Source of the DNA: a virus
Length of the DNA: 27,922 nt
Virus record (IMG/VR): IMGVR_UViG_3300021139_000107
Coordinates: 1-27,922 of that record
Direction: 5' to 3' (one strand)
The translations under genes and the position numbers were made by a program. Below, piece by piece: positions 7,722-16,509 of this stretch; position 1 is the stretch's first letter; each line of letters starts with the position of its first letter. The notes beneath the pieces are model-generated. The model saw only the letters and a list, made by a program, of their open reading frames with translations, ran no database searches and had not been told where the DNA came from.

Positions 7722-10700
7722 TTAGGCTTGAGCTTCTGTCCAGGAAATACGAGCTGCGATGCTTCCTGTGGTCGTACCGATGTTTGTAGCTTGGATAACC
7801 AGTACGTCTGGTCCCACAGGAAAACCTGGGGTAGATACGTTGCCGTTACCGGACATATTGGAGTTTCCAAGGTCTTTAATACCCGTAATGTCATATACGG
7901 ATGAGTTGTAGTTAGAGGCACCGCCACCGTTTTCTGAGAAGAATGAGAACACGGAATCTCCACCGACTATATAACCTGTAGGTGAGCCTGAAGGTACGAT
8001 TCCGCCTCCGCTACCAGCATTGTCAAAGTAGAGGACCTGAGCTAGTGAGTTGACACCAATTGGGTCCTTTTGCCAGTCAGTTGGAAGGCCGGAGTAGCCC
8101 GCTGTTGGTGTGAACGTGTACACGCCCGCAGCATTTTGAGTTAAACCGGAGCTGATCTGGATTGTGCTTCCAAATACGTTAGTAACGATTGTTCCGGCAG
8201 AGATACCTGTGCCGCTAACTGACATTCCTATTACGATGCCGGTAGTTCCCAAAGTATCGGTAGCTGAGTTAATTGTTAAAGAGGTAGAGCCGTTAGTTCC
8301 GGAGATAGCGTTGGTAGTAGTGCTACGAGCAAGCTGGGTTGTTGTCCAGTTCGTGTAGCTGAGATACGCTGGGTTCAAAACACAGTCAATACGGAAAGAG
8401 CCGTTTGTCTGAACACCAATAGAACGAAGCTGAAGTGACATACGGTTTAGCAATTCACGTTGACCAAAGTTCTTGCCAATTGCGTTATCAGCAGAAGGCG
8501 CTACGCGGATAGCTACTAGAGGACGAGCTGTACCAGCAGGCACACCCACATACTTAGTCATACCACCAGTGTAGATACCGAGCAAGTCTTGCTGATACCC
8601 GCCGTCAAGAACCACTGAGGAACCCCAGTGCTGCACGATTGGCGAACACTGCATCAAAATCTGCTGAATACCTACTTGAGCCAAACCACCAACTCCTGTA
8701 AGAGTTGAGTCTGGGGTAAATGTTACAGGGGTGCTTCCGCCCTTAATTGTTTGGTATCCAGTTGGGAACCATAGGGTGATCGGTTGACGACGGGTTATAT
8801 TAATTGGGTACGCCTTATTAACTGAGTCGTAAGCTCCAATAGAACTGTAAGTCAGCAATTCGCAGTTGATGTCATCTTTCATCCAAATAACGCCCTGTGC
8901 AGGCCAGTCGTGAGTGTTTTCAACTAGCATGACAGAATCGTTTGGACCAACAGCTGTGCCGCGTCCACCAGCTCCACCAATAAGACGGGTGTTCTGAGTA
9001 GGCTCGGTAGTAACTTCATAACGTGCAGGAAGGTTACCTGAGCGTTGGTAAGCCACTTGGTTGTTGTTGTTCATCGGCATACGGTGACACCAAATAAGCT
9101 TTCCGTTTGGACCACGCATACCAAATCGAACAGTTCCTGCGCCGTACCAGGTATAGTCGATAAAGAGCATCTGCATCTTTGTAATGTCTACGTCATAACC
9201 TGATGGACCAGTTCCGTCCAGCTGATCCCAGTTCCAGTTATCTTGACCGTAACGCTCAATCTGAGTAATTGCTGCGCGCACACTAGACAACGTTTGACCG
9301 CGATAAGCTGGGGATACGTGGACCGTAGAATCATCTGAAATTGAGATGACCTTGTATACAGCACCCTTAATAACGATGTTGTTGTTAACAATCAGCTGAC
9401 GACGGAACTGCGTATTAGTTCCAATAATAATGTTAGAGCCGTAGGTAACAGATACACGTCCCTGCAATAGCTTTTCAGAGTGACGACGACAGACATAGAT
9501 TTCTTGACCGTCGTACTCAAACCAAAAACCATTTTGATCGTCAAATATTCCTGCACGAGTAGCTGCGCCGTACCACGTATACGCGTGGACGTAAATATTT
9601 GTACCAGTTGAAACCAAATCAACTGCTTGTACAGGTGACATTAAAGTGGTTTGCACTTGGAAAGTATTTGAATCGATAATGTTGGTTACAGTAAAGTACC
9701 CATTGTAGGGGTTGTAAGTCTGAGATGTAGTTGCGTTTTCAATCAAAACTACTGCACCAGCCTGTAGACCGTGGTCTTCAACTGTTGCAATTTGAATTGT
9801 TGCAAGTGCTCCCTGAACTCCAGTAGAAAGGACAATTGAATCAACAGTAAATACTGGTGTTAGTTTTGCACCAGTAGAGAACTGCATTCCTTTACCCGCT
9901 TGGTAACGGAAATATCGGCGAGTTTGACGGATCATCTGCATGCCCGCTACTGGGTTATATGTTGTTAGAGCAACACCTGCGTCATATGGACGGTGAATGA
10001 CATAACCATCGTTCTTTGCAATAATGCGGGAAGTAGACGGGGTAGACAAAGCTCCGATGTAATAACCAATGTTGAACTTAATCTGGCGTACGGAAGGAAC
10101 TTCGGTGATGTAATAGTCACCATCCCAGCTGTTAGTTCCTGCTACAGAAATAGGAGTTCCTGGGAACAATCCGTGTAGATTTTGGAAAGTAACTGTAATG
10201 TTTGAAGAAGGCGCTGCGCCGTCTGTAGATGCAGTAAAGGTATTAAGCGTGTTAGTTGCGCCAGGTACTGTTCCAAGTCCTGGGTAAGAACCTCCAGGAA
10301 TGTGAGCGTGGTCAAATACGTCTCCAAGGTATACGGCAGACAAGTTAGCAAGGTTCATGTCTCCAATTGGAACAAGTCCCTTTGCTTTGTAAGTAAGCGT
10401 ATAAATTGTTGGAACAGAGGTAATTCCAAAGGTACCTTCAACACGCTGATTAAGAGTTTCTTGAACAGAAATAACTCCACCAACAAATCCTCCGTGAGGT
10501 TGGACTGTTGTTACGGTAATGTTTGAACGAGGAGAGGCTCCGTCAGAAATGACGGAGGTGACTTGAAGGGCGTTACCTCCACCCGGCTTTGCAAAGAATG
10601 ATGGGTAGTTTTGTGTAAGCGAAATAGCTTCCCACTTAGAAGGCTGGATTGAATACTCAAAGTCGGTATCCATCAAAGATTGCGGGGTGGTTACCTTAAG

Positions 10701-11072
10701 CTTGTTTTGTCCATCAAGGAACGGATCTTCAAAGCTAATAAGCTGAGTAAAGTCGTCCACCATGATAGATATGATGTCTGTGGCCTGTGTATTTGTAGAA
10801 AGAATAGTTGGAAGAGTAATTACTGTTCCGGGAATATTGGCTCCATTTACAACACCAGCCTGCGCAGCCGTAACGTAGTTAATTCCGGTTAACTGTGTGT
10901 AATTTGTCCAATTAGTAGTTGCATCAGAAAAGTTGTAAAGAGTTTTACCTGAGGTCATGTTTTGAATTAACATGAGTCTTTCAGGGCGAATCCAACGGTC
11001 GGTTATTGTAATAGTACCGCCTACTGGGTCTACAATAATATTCTGTGTTTCAAGAATAATGTTACGTGCCAC
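7722..11072 (-). CDS. Very large virion structural protein (orphan), multi-module
   Basis: The 1116-residue product starts at a GTG with AAGGAG five bases upstream (an ATG start would lose the conserved-looking N-terminus). There is no signal peptide. The N-terminal 190 residues include 'DTDFEYSIQPSKWE', a motif I associate with large structural proteins of aquatic T4-like and uncultured phages (recollection). Three related beta modules with the plan 'H-G-x-x-x-G-x-x-I/V-x-V/I ... N/D-G-x-F/Y-x-V/I-T-x-V' follow (genomic about 10375-10570, 10050-10250 and 9630-9850), then a mixed region with several Trp/Tyr pairs (WYGAGTVRFGMRGPNGKLIW) and a late insert of the G-M-x-V-x-G-x-G-I type (8101-8312). 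Probable role: baseplate, tail-spike or whisker component. No enzymatic motif is seen. Position between two fibre genes supports a virion-surface role. Confidence 0.7.
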   Translation of the reverse strand: MARNIILETQNIIVDPVGGTITITDRWIRPERLMLIQNMTSGKTLYNFSDATTNWTNYTQLTGINYVTAAQAGVVNGANIPGTVITLPTILSTNTQATDIISIMVDDFTQLISFEDPFLDGQNKLKVTTPQSLMDTDFEYSIQPSKWEAISLTQNYPSFFAKPGGGNALQVTSVISDGASPRSNITVTTVQPHGGFVGGVISVQETLNQRVEGTFGITSVPTIYTLTYKAKGLVPIGDMNLANLSAVYLGDVFDHAHIPGGSYPGLGTVPGATNTLNTFTASTDGAAPSSNITVTFQNLHGLFPGTPISVAGTNSWDGDYYITEVPSVRQIKFNIGYYIGALSTPSTSRIIAKNDGYVIHRPYDAGVALTTYNPVAGMQMIRQTRRYFRYQAGKGMQFSTGAKLTPVFTVDSIVLSTGVQGALATIQIATVEDHGLQAGAVVLIENATTSQTYNPYNGYFTVTNIIDSNTFQVQTTLMSPVQAVDLVSTGTNIYVHAYTWYGAATRAGIFDDQNGFWFEYDGQEIYVCRRHSEKLLQGRVSVTYGSNIIIGTNTQFRRQLIVNNNIVIKGAVYKVISISDDSTVHVSPAYRGQTLSSVRAAITQIERYGQDNWNWDQLDGTGPSGYDVDITKMQMLFIDYTWYGAGTVRFGMRGPNGKLIWCHRMPMNNNNQVAYQRSGNLPARYEVTTEPTQNTRLIGGAGGRGTAVGPNDSVMLVENTHDWPAQGVIWMKDDINCELLTYSSIGAYDSVNKAYPINITRRQPITLWFPTGYQTIKGGSTPVTFTPDSTLTGVGGLAQVGIQQILMQCSPIVQHWGSSVVLDGGYQQDLLGIYTGGMTKYVGVPAGTARPLVAIRVAPSADNAIGKNFGQRELLNRMSLQLRSIGVQTNGSFRIDCVLNPAYLSYTNWTTTQLARSTTTNAISGTNGSTSLTINSATDTLGTTGIVIGMSVSGTGISAGTIVTNVFGSTIQISSGLTQNAAGVYTFTPTAGYSGLPTDWQKDPIGVNSLAQVLYFDNAGSGGGIVPSGSPTGYIVGGDSVFSFFSENGGGASNYNSSVYDITGIKDLGNSNMSGNGNVSTPGFPVGPDVLVIQATNIGTTTGSIAARISWTEAQA

Positions 11073-11084
11073 TTGGACTCCTTC

Positions 11085-11519
11085 TTAGAGAAACCACATC
11101 GGAGGAAGAACCGATGAAGTAGTTTTAGTTGTAGTAGTGCTTGTTGTTGCCGTTACTGTCTGCTTTGGCATAAGGATACCAAGTCCTAAGAACGAATCAG
11201 CAACCAGAGCATTAGCTAGTGCGGAGCCCGAAGGTCCAGTAGGTCCTACTGATCCTTGTGGGCCAGTAGGTCCTGTAGCACCATTGGATCCGCTAGTGCC
11301 GTTAGCTCCAGCAGGTCCTGTAGGGCCTGTTGCGCCAGTAGCTCCAGCTACACCGTTAGTTCCAGAAGAGTAAGGCAGGCTGTTCCAAGCCGTTACTCCA
11401 TCACCAATTTTAAATTTGCCGGTGTCGTATTCTGAAGCGAATTCGCCTTGAGCAAGTACTGGATTAGCTGCTGTCCAACCAGCCGCTGTTCCGCGTCGTA
11501 ACTGAATGACTACAGCCAT
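11085..11519 (-). CDS. Mtd-like N-terminal domain plus short collagen-like stalk
   Basis: Residues 1-50 match the short trimerising domain seen at the N-terminus of major-tropism-determinant and phage hyaluronidase-like fibres: 'IQLRRGTAAGWTAANPVLAQ' followed by G-E-F, D-T-G-K-F-K-I-G-D-G-V-T-A-W-N-S-L-P-Y. Residues about 52-98 are G-X-Y collagen repeats ([10 protein letters not shown] type). The last 45 residues are T/S-rich and end in a hydrophobic PPMWFL. The whole is only 144 residues, much shorter than a full fibre, so it may be a small separate trimeric appendage or a partner of the 750-residue collagen fibre directly upstream. The start abuts the stop of that gene (TAAATG), and GGAGG inside its end serves as ribosome site. 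Confidence 0.8.
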   Translation of the reverse strand: MAVVIQLRRGTAAGWTAANPVLAQGEFASEYDTGKFKIGDGVTAWNSLPYSSGTNGVAGATGATGPTGPAGANGTSGSNGATGPTGPQGSVGPTGPSGSALANALVADSFLGLGILMPKQTVTATTSTTTTKTTSSVLPPMWFL

Positions 11520-13772
11520 TTAACTTATTCCTCCAGCATTTATATAGAGCGGACCGCCGTAAACAGAATCGGGTGCACCACCGTCTACATTTAGTATTGT
11601 ATAGCCTGAAGGGCCTGTTGGACCGACTAAGCCAGTAACACCTTGTGGGCCTTGTGGACCGGTAGCACCTGTAGGACCTGTTGATCCAATTCCTTGCGGA
11701 CCTGTGGCACCGGTAGGTCCGGTGACACCTTGAATTCCATTTGCACCGGCTGGACCTGTTGGACCCAGTGGGCCTTGAGGACCTGTGGCACCAGTTAAAC
11801 CAGCAATACCTGCAGCGCCGGTAGCACCAGTTGGACCAGTTACACCAGCAGAACCTGTAGGACCTTGAATTGGTCCAACGTTTAACCATGAAGCTGTATT
11901 AGCTACCCAGACGTAAAGTTGTCCTTGAACAACATAACTATCTCCAGGGGAACCTGTTGGGTGAGCTGTTTGCAAATCACCAACAGAGTTGAATGTTCCA
12001 AGAATTGTTACTGATGTACCAGCAGGACCAGTTGCACCAATAGAACCAGTAGGGCCTGTAGGACCAGGATTACCGATAGCACCTTGAGGACCAGTTGAAC
12101 CAGTTGCGCCAGTTTGTCCGGCAGGACCTGTCGCACCAACTTGACCAGCAGGACCCATAGGACCTGTAGGGCCAGCAACACCTGTAGGACCAAGCGCACC
12201 TGTAGGACCAGTTGCTCCGGTTAATCCAGTTGGACCTAATGGTCCTTGTGGACCGGTTGCGCCAACAGCACCAGTTGCACCGGTCGCACCTGTCAAACCA
12301 GTTGGACCAGTTACGCCAATGTCACCTTGTGGACCTGTTGGACCGACTGGGCCGATGTTACCGGTTGCACCTGTTAAACCTGTGGCACCAGTTGGGCCAG
12401 GAACTGTTGAAGCAGCTCCAGTAGGACCTGTAGGACCAAGAATGTTTCCAACGTTTTGCCAAGCAACAAGCGAAGGATTCCAAACTTCAAGAGTACCGTC
12501 AGCAAGAAGGTACGCATCTCCAGCAGAACCAGAAGGATGCGCTGCAATCAAAGCGGCTTGCGTTGCGTACTGTCCCTTAATAGTTACAGCAGAACCTGTT
12601 GTTCCTTGTGGACCAGTAGGACCGGTGGAACCAAGCGCACCTTGTGTGCCAGTTGGACCGGTGTTACCTTGTGGACCAGTTGCACCAGTAGGTCCAGTTG
12701 ATCCAGTTAAACCTGTTGGGCCAACCGAACCTTGTGGCCCTGTTGCACCTTGCAGACCAGTTGCGCCGGTTGGACCGGTCGCACCAGTTAAACCTGTTGG
12801 TCCAATAGGACCTTGTGAACCTGTCGCACCAAGCGCACCCGCGGTTCCTTGAGGACCTGTTGGTCCGGTTGAACCTGCTGGGCCAGTTGCTCCAGTAGAA
12901 CCTGTTGGGCCTTGTGGTCCAGTAGAACCGACTGGACCTACTGATCCAGTTGCGCCTACAGCACCTGCAGGACCGGTCGCACCCGTTGCACCTGTCTGTC
13001 CTTGTGGACCGACTGATCCTTGTGGACCTGTTGGGCCTGCCAAACCTGTTGGACCTGTAACAGTTGATGCGGGGCCTGTAGCGCCTGTAGGTCCAATTGG
13101 ACCAACAGCGCCTACGTTACCTTGTGGACCTGTTGGTCCAGTGGCTCCAGCAGTTCCTGACGGTCCTTGAATGTTTCCAACATTTACCCAAGAGTTTGTG
13201 TTGGTTGACCATACGTAAAGATTGCCAGCTACTAAGTAAGCTTGTCCTGAAGAGCCGCTTGGGTGTGCAGCTAAAAGTGAATTGTAATCTGTGTAAGAAC
13301 CAAGGATAGTTACGCCAGTTCCTTGAGGGCCAGTGGCTCCAATAGGACCAGTTACGCCTTGCGGACCTTGTGCTCCCGTTGGTCCAGATGATCCCGCAGG
13401 ACCAGTTGGTCCTTGAACATTTCCAACGCTAATCCAAGAGTTAGTGTTTGAGGACCAAACATAAAGATTACCTTGAACAATGTATGCGTTTCCTACAACA
13501 CCTGTTGGATGAGCAGCTACAAGAGATGCGTAGTCTGAGTAAGAGCCTAAGATTGTGACGCCGGTGCCCGCTGCGCCTGTTGGACCTGTAGGTCCTGTAG
13601 AACCGGAAGGGCCTGTTGGACCTGTGGCTCCAGCGGCTCCTGCTGAGCCTAAACTAATTTCCTCAACGACTAAGTCGCTGGCATTAGTGGCAGAAAAACT
13701 AAATGGGGCGCCTAGCCCAGAGCCTTGACAAACGAGGCAGTTGCAACCTTCAGGATGTTGTAAAAATGGCAT
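11520..13772 (-). CDS. Collagen-like fibre with four inserted beta modules
   Basis: The 750-residue protein has a Cys/His-rich N-terminus (H-P-E-G-C10-N-C12-L-V-C15), a short linker to about 42, then collagen-type G-X-Y repeats (mostly GPTGPQG, GATGPAG) at about 46-70, 121-152, 203-394, 446-585 and 637-723. Between them lie four related 50-residue globular modules (71-120, 153-202, 395-445, 586-636) of the form V-T-I-L-G ... A-H-P-T/S-G ... G-x-A/S-Y-x-V ... G-x-L-Y-V-W ... W-x-x-V-G. The C-terminus (724-750) has the V-D-G-G-x-P-D-S-V-Y-G-G pattern common at the end of phage fibre proteins. The collagen parts should form a trimeric rod with the modules as knobs, on the virion surface. Threonine is the commonest Y-position residue, a possible glycosylation site. 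No Shine-Dalgarno is seen; the start lies 4 bases after the previous stop. Confidence 0.9.
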   Translation of the reverse strand: MPFLQHPEGCNCLVCQGSGLGAPFSFSATNASDLVVEEISLGSAGAAGATGPTGPSGSTGPTGPTGAAGTGVTILGSYSDYASLVAAHPTGVVGNAYIVQGNLYVWSSNTNSWISVGNVQGPTGPAGSSGPTGAQGPQGVTGPIGATGPQGTGVTILGSYTDYNSLLAAHPSGSSGQAYLVAGNLYVWSTNTNSWVNVGNIQGPSGTAGATGPTGPQGNVGAVGPIGPTGATGPASTVTGPTGLAGPTGPQGSVGPQGQTGATGATGPAGAVGATGSVGPVGSTGPQGPTGSTGATGPAGSTGPTGPQGTAGALGATGSQGPIGPTGLTGATGPTGATGLQGATGPQGSVGPTGLTGSTGPTGATGPQGNTGPTGTQGALGSTGPTGPQGTTGSAVTIKGQYATQAALIAAHPSGSAGDAYLLADGTLEVWNPSLVAWQNVGNILGPTGPTGAASTVPGPTGATGLTGATGNIGPVGPTGPQGDIGVTGPTGLTGATGATGAVGATGPQGPLGPTGLTGATGPTGALGPTGVAGPTGPMGPAGQVGATGPAGQTGATGSTGPQGAIGNPGPTGPTGSIGATGPAGTSVTILGTFNSVGDLQTAHPTGSPGDSYVVQGQLYVWVANTASWLNVGPIQGPTGSAGVTGPTGATGAAGIAGLTGATGPQGPLGPTGPAGANGIQGVTGPTGATGPQGIGSTGPTGATGPQGPQGVTGLVGPTGPSGYTILNVDGGAPDSVYGGPLYINAGGIS
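11865..13562 (-). repeat. Four dispersed ~150-bp module repeats within the collagen gene
   Basis: Four homologous in-frame segments lie at 13413-13562, 13167-13316, 12438-12590 and 11865-12017. The first two are closest to each other at protein level; the third is the most diverged (E for Y in the L-x-V-W strand). They are separated by collagen-type repeats that are themselves highly repetitive at the DNA level (GGN-CCN-ACN runs). Confidence 0.85.
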
Positions 13773-13776
13773 GTGT

Positions 13777-14838
13777 CTAGTCCAATGTTACTTGCTGTTG
13801 AACAAACACTTGGCCGCGAGCCACAGTCTGTTCAAAGCTATCGTTAGTGGTTGAAGTGAGCTGTAGATCCCAGAAGCCTCGAGTAGGTAAGTACTCGGTC
13901 TGCTGCTTAGTTAAATACAGCTGAACTTTTGCTGGCTGTGACGCTTTAATAACTTTGATTCCTATCTCAGCATAAAGCGATGGTGAGTTTGGAAATGTTC
14001 TAATTTCTGCCTTAGGGGTTAGTCCCGTAATATCAAAATTTAAATCTAAGACCGCACTCCAGCTATCGCCTTGAGTCAATATTAAGTCATAGATGCCAAT
14101 TTTACTTGGTATAGGGGCATAGCCCATTTGGTCATTTGAAAGAAAGATTCTGTCAGGCATTCTAGAATCATCGACTTCCTGAGGCATATATAGCGGTACA
14201 TACTTGTTGGTAGTGCGACTAATCCTGCGGAGGGTGCCCATTTCGATACGCCAGAGGCCTACGTTAAGCTGTGAACAAATCTGTCGGTACTGTTCCCAAC
14301 GCTGTTGGACAATCTGGCTTAGTTGACTAAAGCGCTCGCTCCGCGGAATAGTTACGCCGTCTGGGGCTGAAATGTCAATGTCAAAAGAAGCATCTGTGGC
14401 TAGAGCCCAAAGAGCCTCGATAGTTGCCAAAATAGCTACTGGATATTCTTCCACTTTTGGCAAACGGGTAGCCGTCATCTTGCTGCCAAAGTTATCTGTA
14501 CGTTCGTGAAGGTGCTGCTCTACTGCGGTGCATACGTAACGATATATCTCATCATCGCTAAAGTACCTATATGAGAATCCGTAAACTTGAATTGTAGAAC
14601 CTGAGGCTGGGGCTGTGCCAAAGCGAATAACTCCGTAGCGGGCGTCCAGCTCAAAATCAAAGCCTTGAGCTTTTTCTGTTCCGTCTACGGTAAGAACTAA
14701 GGTCATTTGGTCAATAGGCTTTATACCTAAAGAAAATTCTGTGGTTACTCCGTCTGTGTAAAACGTCTTCTGAAACTGCTTAGGGTGGTCGGCAAGTTCA
14801 TCTCTGACCTGTCTTACAAGGCTTAGAAGATTTGCCAC
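13777..14838 (-). CDS. Putative head-tail adaptor with C-terminal beta domain
   Basis: The 353-residue protein starts with GTG (GGGAG about 7 bases upstream). Residues 1-20 are helical; 25-95 form a beta-hairpin rich domain ([28 protein letters not shown]); '[18 protein letters not shown]' at about 91-108 starts a helical bundle that continues to about 200, a plan seen in connector/adaptor proteins that sit under the portal. The last 100 residues (from '[11 protein letters not shown]') form a separate beta domain of a type often fused to phage neck and baseplate proteins. The gene follows the capsid genes and precedes the fibre cassette, in the usual place of an adaptor. The assignment is from position and fold impression, not from a recognised family signature. 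Confidence 0.5.
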   Translation of the reverse strand: MANLLSLVRQVRDELADHPKQFQKTFYTDGVTTEFSLGIKPIDQMTLVLTVDGTEKAQGFDFELDARYGVIRFGTAPASGSTIQVYGFSYRYFSDDEIYRYVCTAVEQHLHERTDNFGSKMTATRLPKVEEYPVAILATIEALWALATDASFDIDISAPDGVTIPRSERFSQLSQIVQQRWEQYRQICSQLNVGLWRIEMGTLRRISRTTNKYVPLYMPQEVDDSRMPDRIFLSNDQMGYAPIPSKIGIYDLILTQGDSWSAVLDLNFDITGLTPKAEIRTFPNSPSLYAEIGIKVIKASQPAKVQLYLTKQQTEYLPTRGFWDLQLTSTTNDSFEQTVARGQVFVQQQVTLD

Positions 14839-14910
14839 TGTAACTCCCTTGATGAACGCGGATCTGCTATTTCTAATGTTCCCATTTAGGGCTTAAAACT
14901 TCTCTATAAA

Positions 14911-14936
14911 CGAAAACAGCCAGCACTAAGGCTGGC
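14911..14936 (-). terminator. Intraoperon terminator after the small head protein
   Basis: A 6-base stem (14919-14924 GCCAGC with 14931-14936 GCTGGC, loop of 6) is followed on the minus strand by TGTTTTCG. It lies after the stop at 14956 and about 75 bases before the adaptor gene start. Confidence 0.65.
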
Positions 14937-14955
14937 CGAGTTCGCTATTAAAGGC

Positions 14956-15324
14956 TTAAATAACTCCTGCGAGATATCCCTTTTCTTCCAAGTGGCGGGC
15001 CACATTACGAGTGACCTGGTACTTAGGGCCTGCCTTGAAGGAGTAGACATTGCCTGCTCCAAGAGTCATAGAATCAATATCATCAATAACTCGAATAGTG
15101 ACTAGGTCGTCATCTGCGCTACCGACCACTGTAACCTCATCAACCACTACGGTTGGGCGGTTTGGCTTAGTTGCGTCGATTACTTCTGTTTCTAGTCGAA
15201 CTTCTGCCTCTGCTGTAGCGAGACTCATTTCTGCTGCGCGAGCCTGTTGTGCTTCGGCGTTATCCTTCGCCATTTGTTCGCGCATACGGCCAGTTACGTT
15301 GCCTGGCTTTGATTGACTTGCCAT
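14956..15324 (-). CDS. Small head-associated protein, unknown
   Basis: The 122-residue protein has an N-terminal charged helix (residues 10-45, many Ala, Glu, Gln, Arg), an acidic linker and a C-terminal beta/alpha part with 'YQVTRNVARHLEEKGYLAGV' as its closing helix. Small proteins with this kind of ending ('x-V-x-R-H-V-A-x-H-L-x-x-x-G-Y') are frequent directly after the major capsid gene in phages and are usually uncharacterised. It is flanked by terminators on both sides, so it forms a short transcription segment of its own after the capsid gene. GGAG precedes the ATG by 6-7 bases. Decoration, head fibre or minor capsid role is possible. Confidence 0.6.
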   Translation of the reverse strand: MASQSKPGNVTGRMREQMAKDNAEAQQARAAEMSLATAEAEVRLETEVIDATKPNRPTVVVDEVTVVGSADDDLVTIRVIDDIDSMTLGAGNVYSFKAGPKYQVTRNVARHLEEKGYLAGVI

Positions 15325-15345
15325 TTTTTCTCCAATGTGTGAACT

Positions 15346-15377
15346 CTTTAAAAGACGGGGGGCTGGGCAGCCCCCCG
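15346..15377 (-). terminator. Strong terminator after the major capsid gene
   Basis: A perfect 9-base GC-rich stem (15356-15364 with 15369-15377, loop GGGC) is followed on the minus strand by TCTTTTAAAG. It lies 20 bases after the capsid stop codon. Such a partial stop is known to hold capsid mRNA above that of downstream genes in many phages. Confidence 0.9.
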
Positions 15378-15396
15378 CTTACTGCTTATTAAGTTA

Positions 15397-16470
15397 TTAG
15401 TTGGTTTCTGCAATAACAACAGACTGATCGGTGATCAAGCCGAGTCCGAAGATTGAGTACCAAGCAAGCGCATGCTCACGACCGAAGTCAAGGATACCGC
15501 CATCGCGGAGCTCAACTGGGAGTGAAATAGCGTGACCAAATGCGTTATCTCCGATGAAGATAGCGCCGTAGCGGTCTGCTGAACCATTACCGGTCTTGGT
15601 TGTAGGAGTGATGTAGCCTCCACCAGGAGTTACTGTTGGGTTAGCAACGAGTGTATCTGTGGTGTAAGAAGTACCAGCACCGCCTGGAACCTTTAGGACC
15701 TGGGTTGTCTCAATGAAGACTGTGTCGTACAAGCGACCGATTTCACCGAGCATGAAGTTACCTGGAGCAGCGTACTTTGTGACTTCGATGAATTCAGCGT
15801 TGTCGCGAAGCTTACGGCTCTGGTGAGGGTGAACGAAACCAACATAGGTCTCACCCAACCGAGGAATGTTCTTTGTAGAAAGTGTCTCTACGATGTCCTT
15901 AACAGTGTGAGGTGTCAAGAAGTGGTTACCGACCATGTCAGAACGCTGTGCAGCGGTTGAGCCATATCCGTACCAGTTGTTGACAGCCGAAGAAACTGAA
16001 GAACGGTCTTCACCGTAAACAGTTGAGGTAGCTGCGTAGAGGGTGTCGCGTGAAAGCTGATCTAGGTAGATAGCCATGTTACGACCGAGAAGACGTGAAG
16101 CAGAAGCCATCACATCGTCGAATGAAGCGTTAAGCAAGAGCTCTGAAACAGCAAGAGCATAACCATGCTCAGTTACTGTGATTGAGAACTGCTGTGCTGT
16201 AAGCGCGTTTGTCTGCATACGAACACCTTCAACAAGCGCCGAAGCGAAGCCGAGGTTGTTGTAACGCATGAAGTTGATCTGAAGACCTGGTGCAACGCCG
16301 AGTTCAGTTTTCTTGACTGCAAACTGCTCAAATCGAAGGATTGGTAGAGCCTGGAATAGGATCTCCTTAGACCAGATGGTCTGAATCGACTGTGTCAGCT
16401 GGGTGTTTGTACCAGAGTAAGCGGTAGGGGCGGCAGCGAGATTGCCGGTACCCGTAATACCTGATGCCAT
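15397..16470 (-). CDS. Major capsid protein, N4-gp56 family
   Basis: The 357-residue product has the hallmarks of the N4-gp56-like HK97-fold capsid family: 'IQTIWSKEILFQALPILRFE' at about 29-48 (N-terminal arm and first helix), 'FMRYNNLGFASALVEGVRMQ' (E-loop region), 'VTEHGYALAVSELLLNASFD' (spine helix start) and 'GRNMAIYLDQLSRDTLYAAT' (long helix). The middle includes 'TKNIPRLGETYVGFVHPHQS' (A-domain). It forms the icosahedral shell. The start is supported by TAGGAG 9 bases upstream. It follows the scaffold gene by 39 bases and is closed by a strong terminator, the expected arrangement for the most highly expressed late gene. No fused protease or decoration domain is seen. Confidence 0.93.
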   Translation of the reverse strand: MASGITGTGNLAAAPTAYSGTNTQLTQSIQTIWSKEILFQALPILRFEQFAVKKTELGVAPGLQINFMRYNNLGFASALVEGVRMQTNALTAQQFSITVTEHGYALAVSELLLNASFDDVMASASRLLGRNMAIYLDQLSRDTLYAATSTVYGEDRSSVSSAVNNWYGYGSTAAQRSDMVGNHFLTPHTVKDIVETLSTKNIPRLGETYVGFVHPHQSRKLRDNAEFIEVTKYAAPGNFMLGEIGRLYDTVFIETTQVLKVPGGAGTSYTTDTLVANPTVTPGGGYITPTTKTGNGSADRYGAIFIGDNAFGHAISLPVELRDGGILDFGREHALAWYSIFGLGLITDQSVVIAETN

Positions 16471-16509
16471 TTACATGACTCCTAAATGTAGTTAGTTGGT
16501 GGTTAGGGG

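Noticed and set aside
7667-7963. Minus-strand frame ending in the 66-base gap after the 1116-residue gene
   Set aside because: It overlaps the conserved end of that gene in another frame, and no start with a ribosome site exists in the gap.
11464-11889. Arg/Cys/Trp/Ser-rich minus-strand frame (R-S-Y-R-C-Y-R-S type)
   Set aside because: It is the shifted frame of the collagen-type repeats in the two collagen genes; no start signal and implausible composition.
12319-12852. Long plus-strand frame reading C-G-P-V-G-P-x-x-P-V-A-P opposite the collagen gene
   Set aside because: The GGN-CCN-ACN collagen codons give Gly/Pro/Val-rich frames on the reverse strand. It has no ribosome site and is a mirror of the coding repeats. 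The same holds for 11137-11373.
11865-13562. Regularly repeated short DNA motifs that could suggest a CRISPR array
   Set aside because: The repeats are in frame, imperfect and code for G-X-Y triplets; no constant repeat with unique spacers.
7009-13772. Diversity-generating retroelement or site-specific inversion in the fibre cassette
   Set aside because: The Mtd-like domain suggested it, but no reverse transcriptase, template/variable repeat pair, recombinase or inverted recombination sites are visible.
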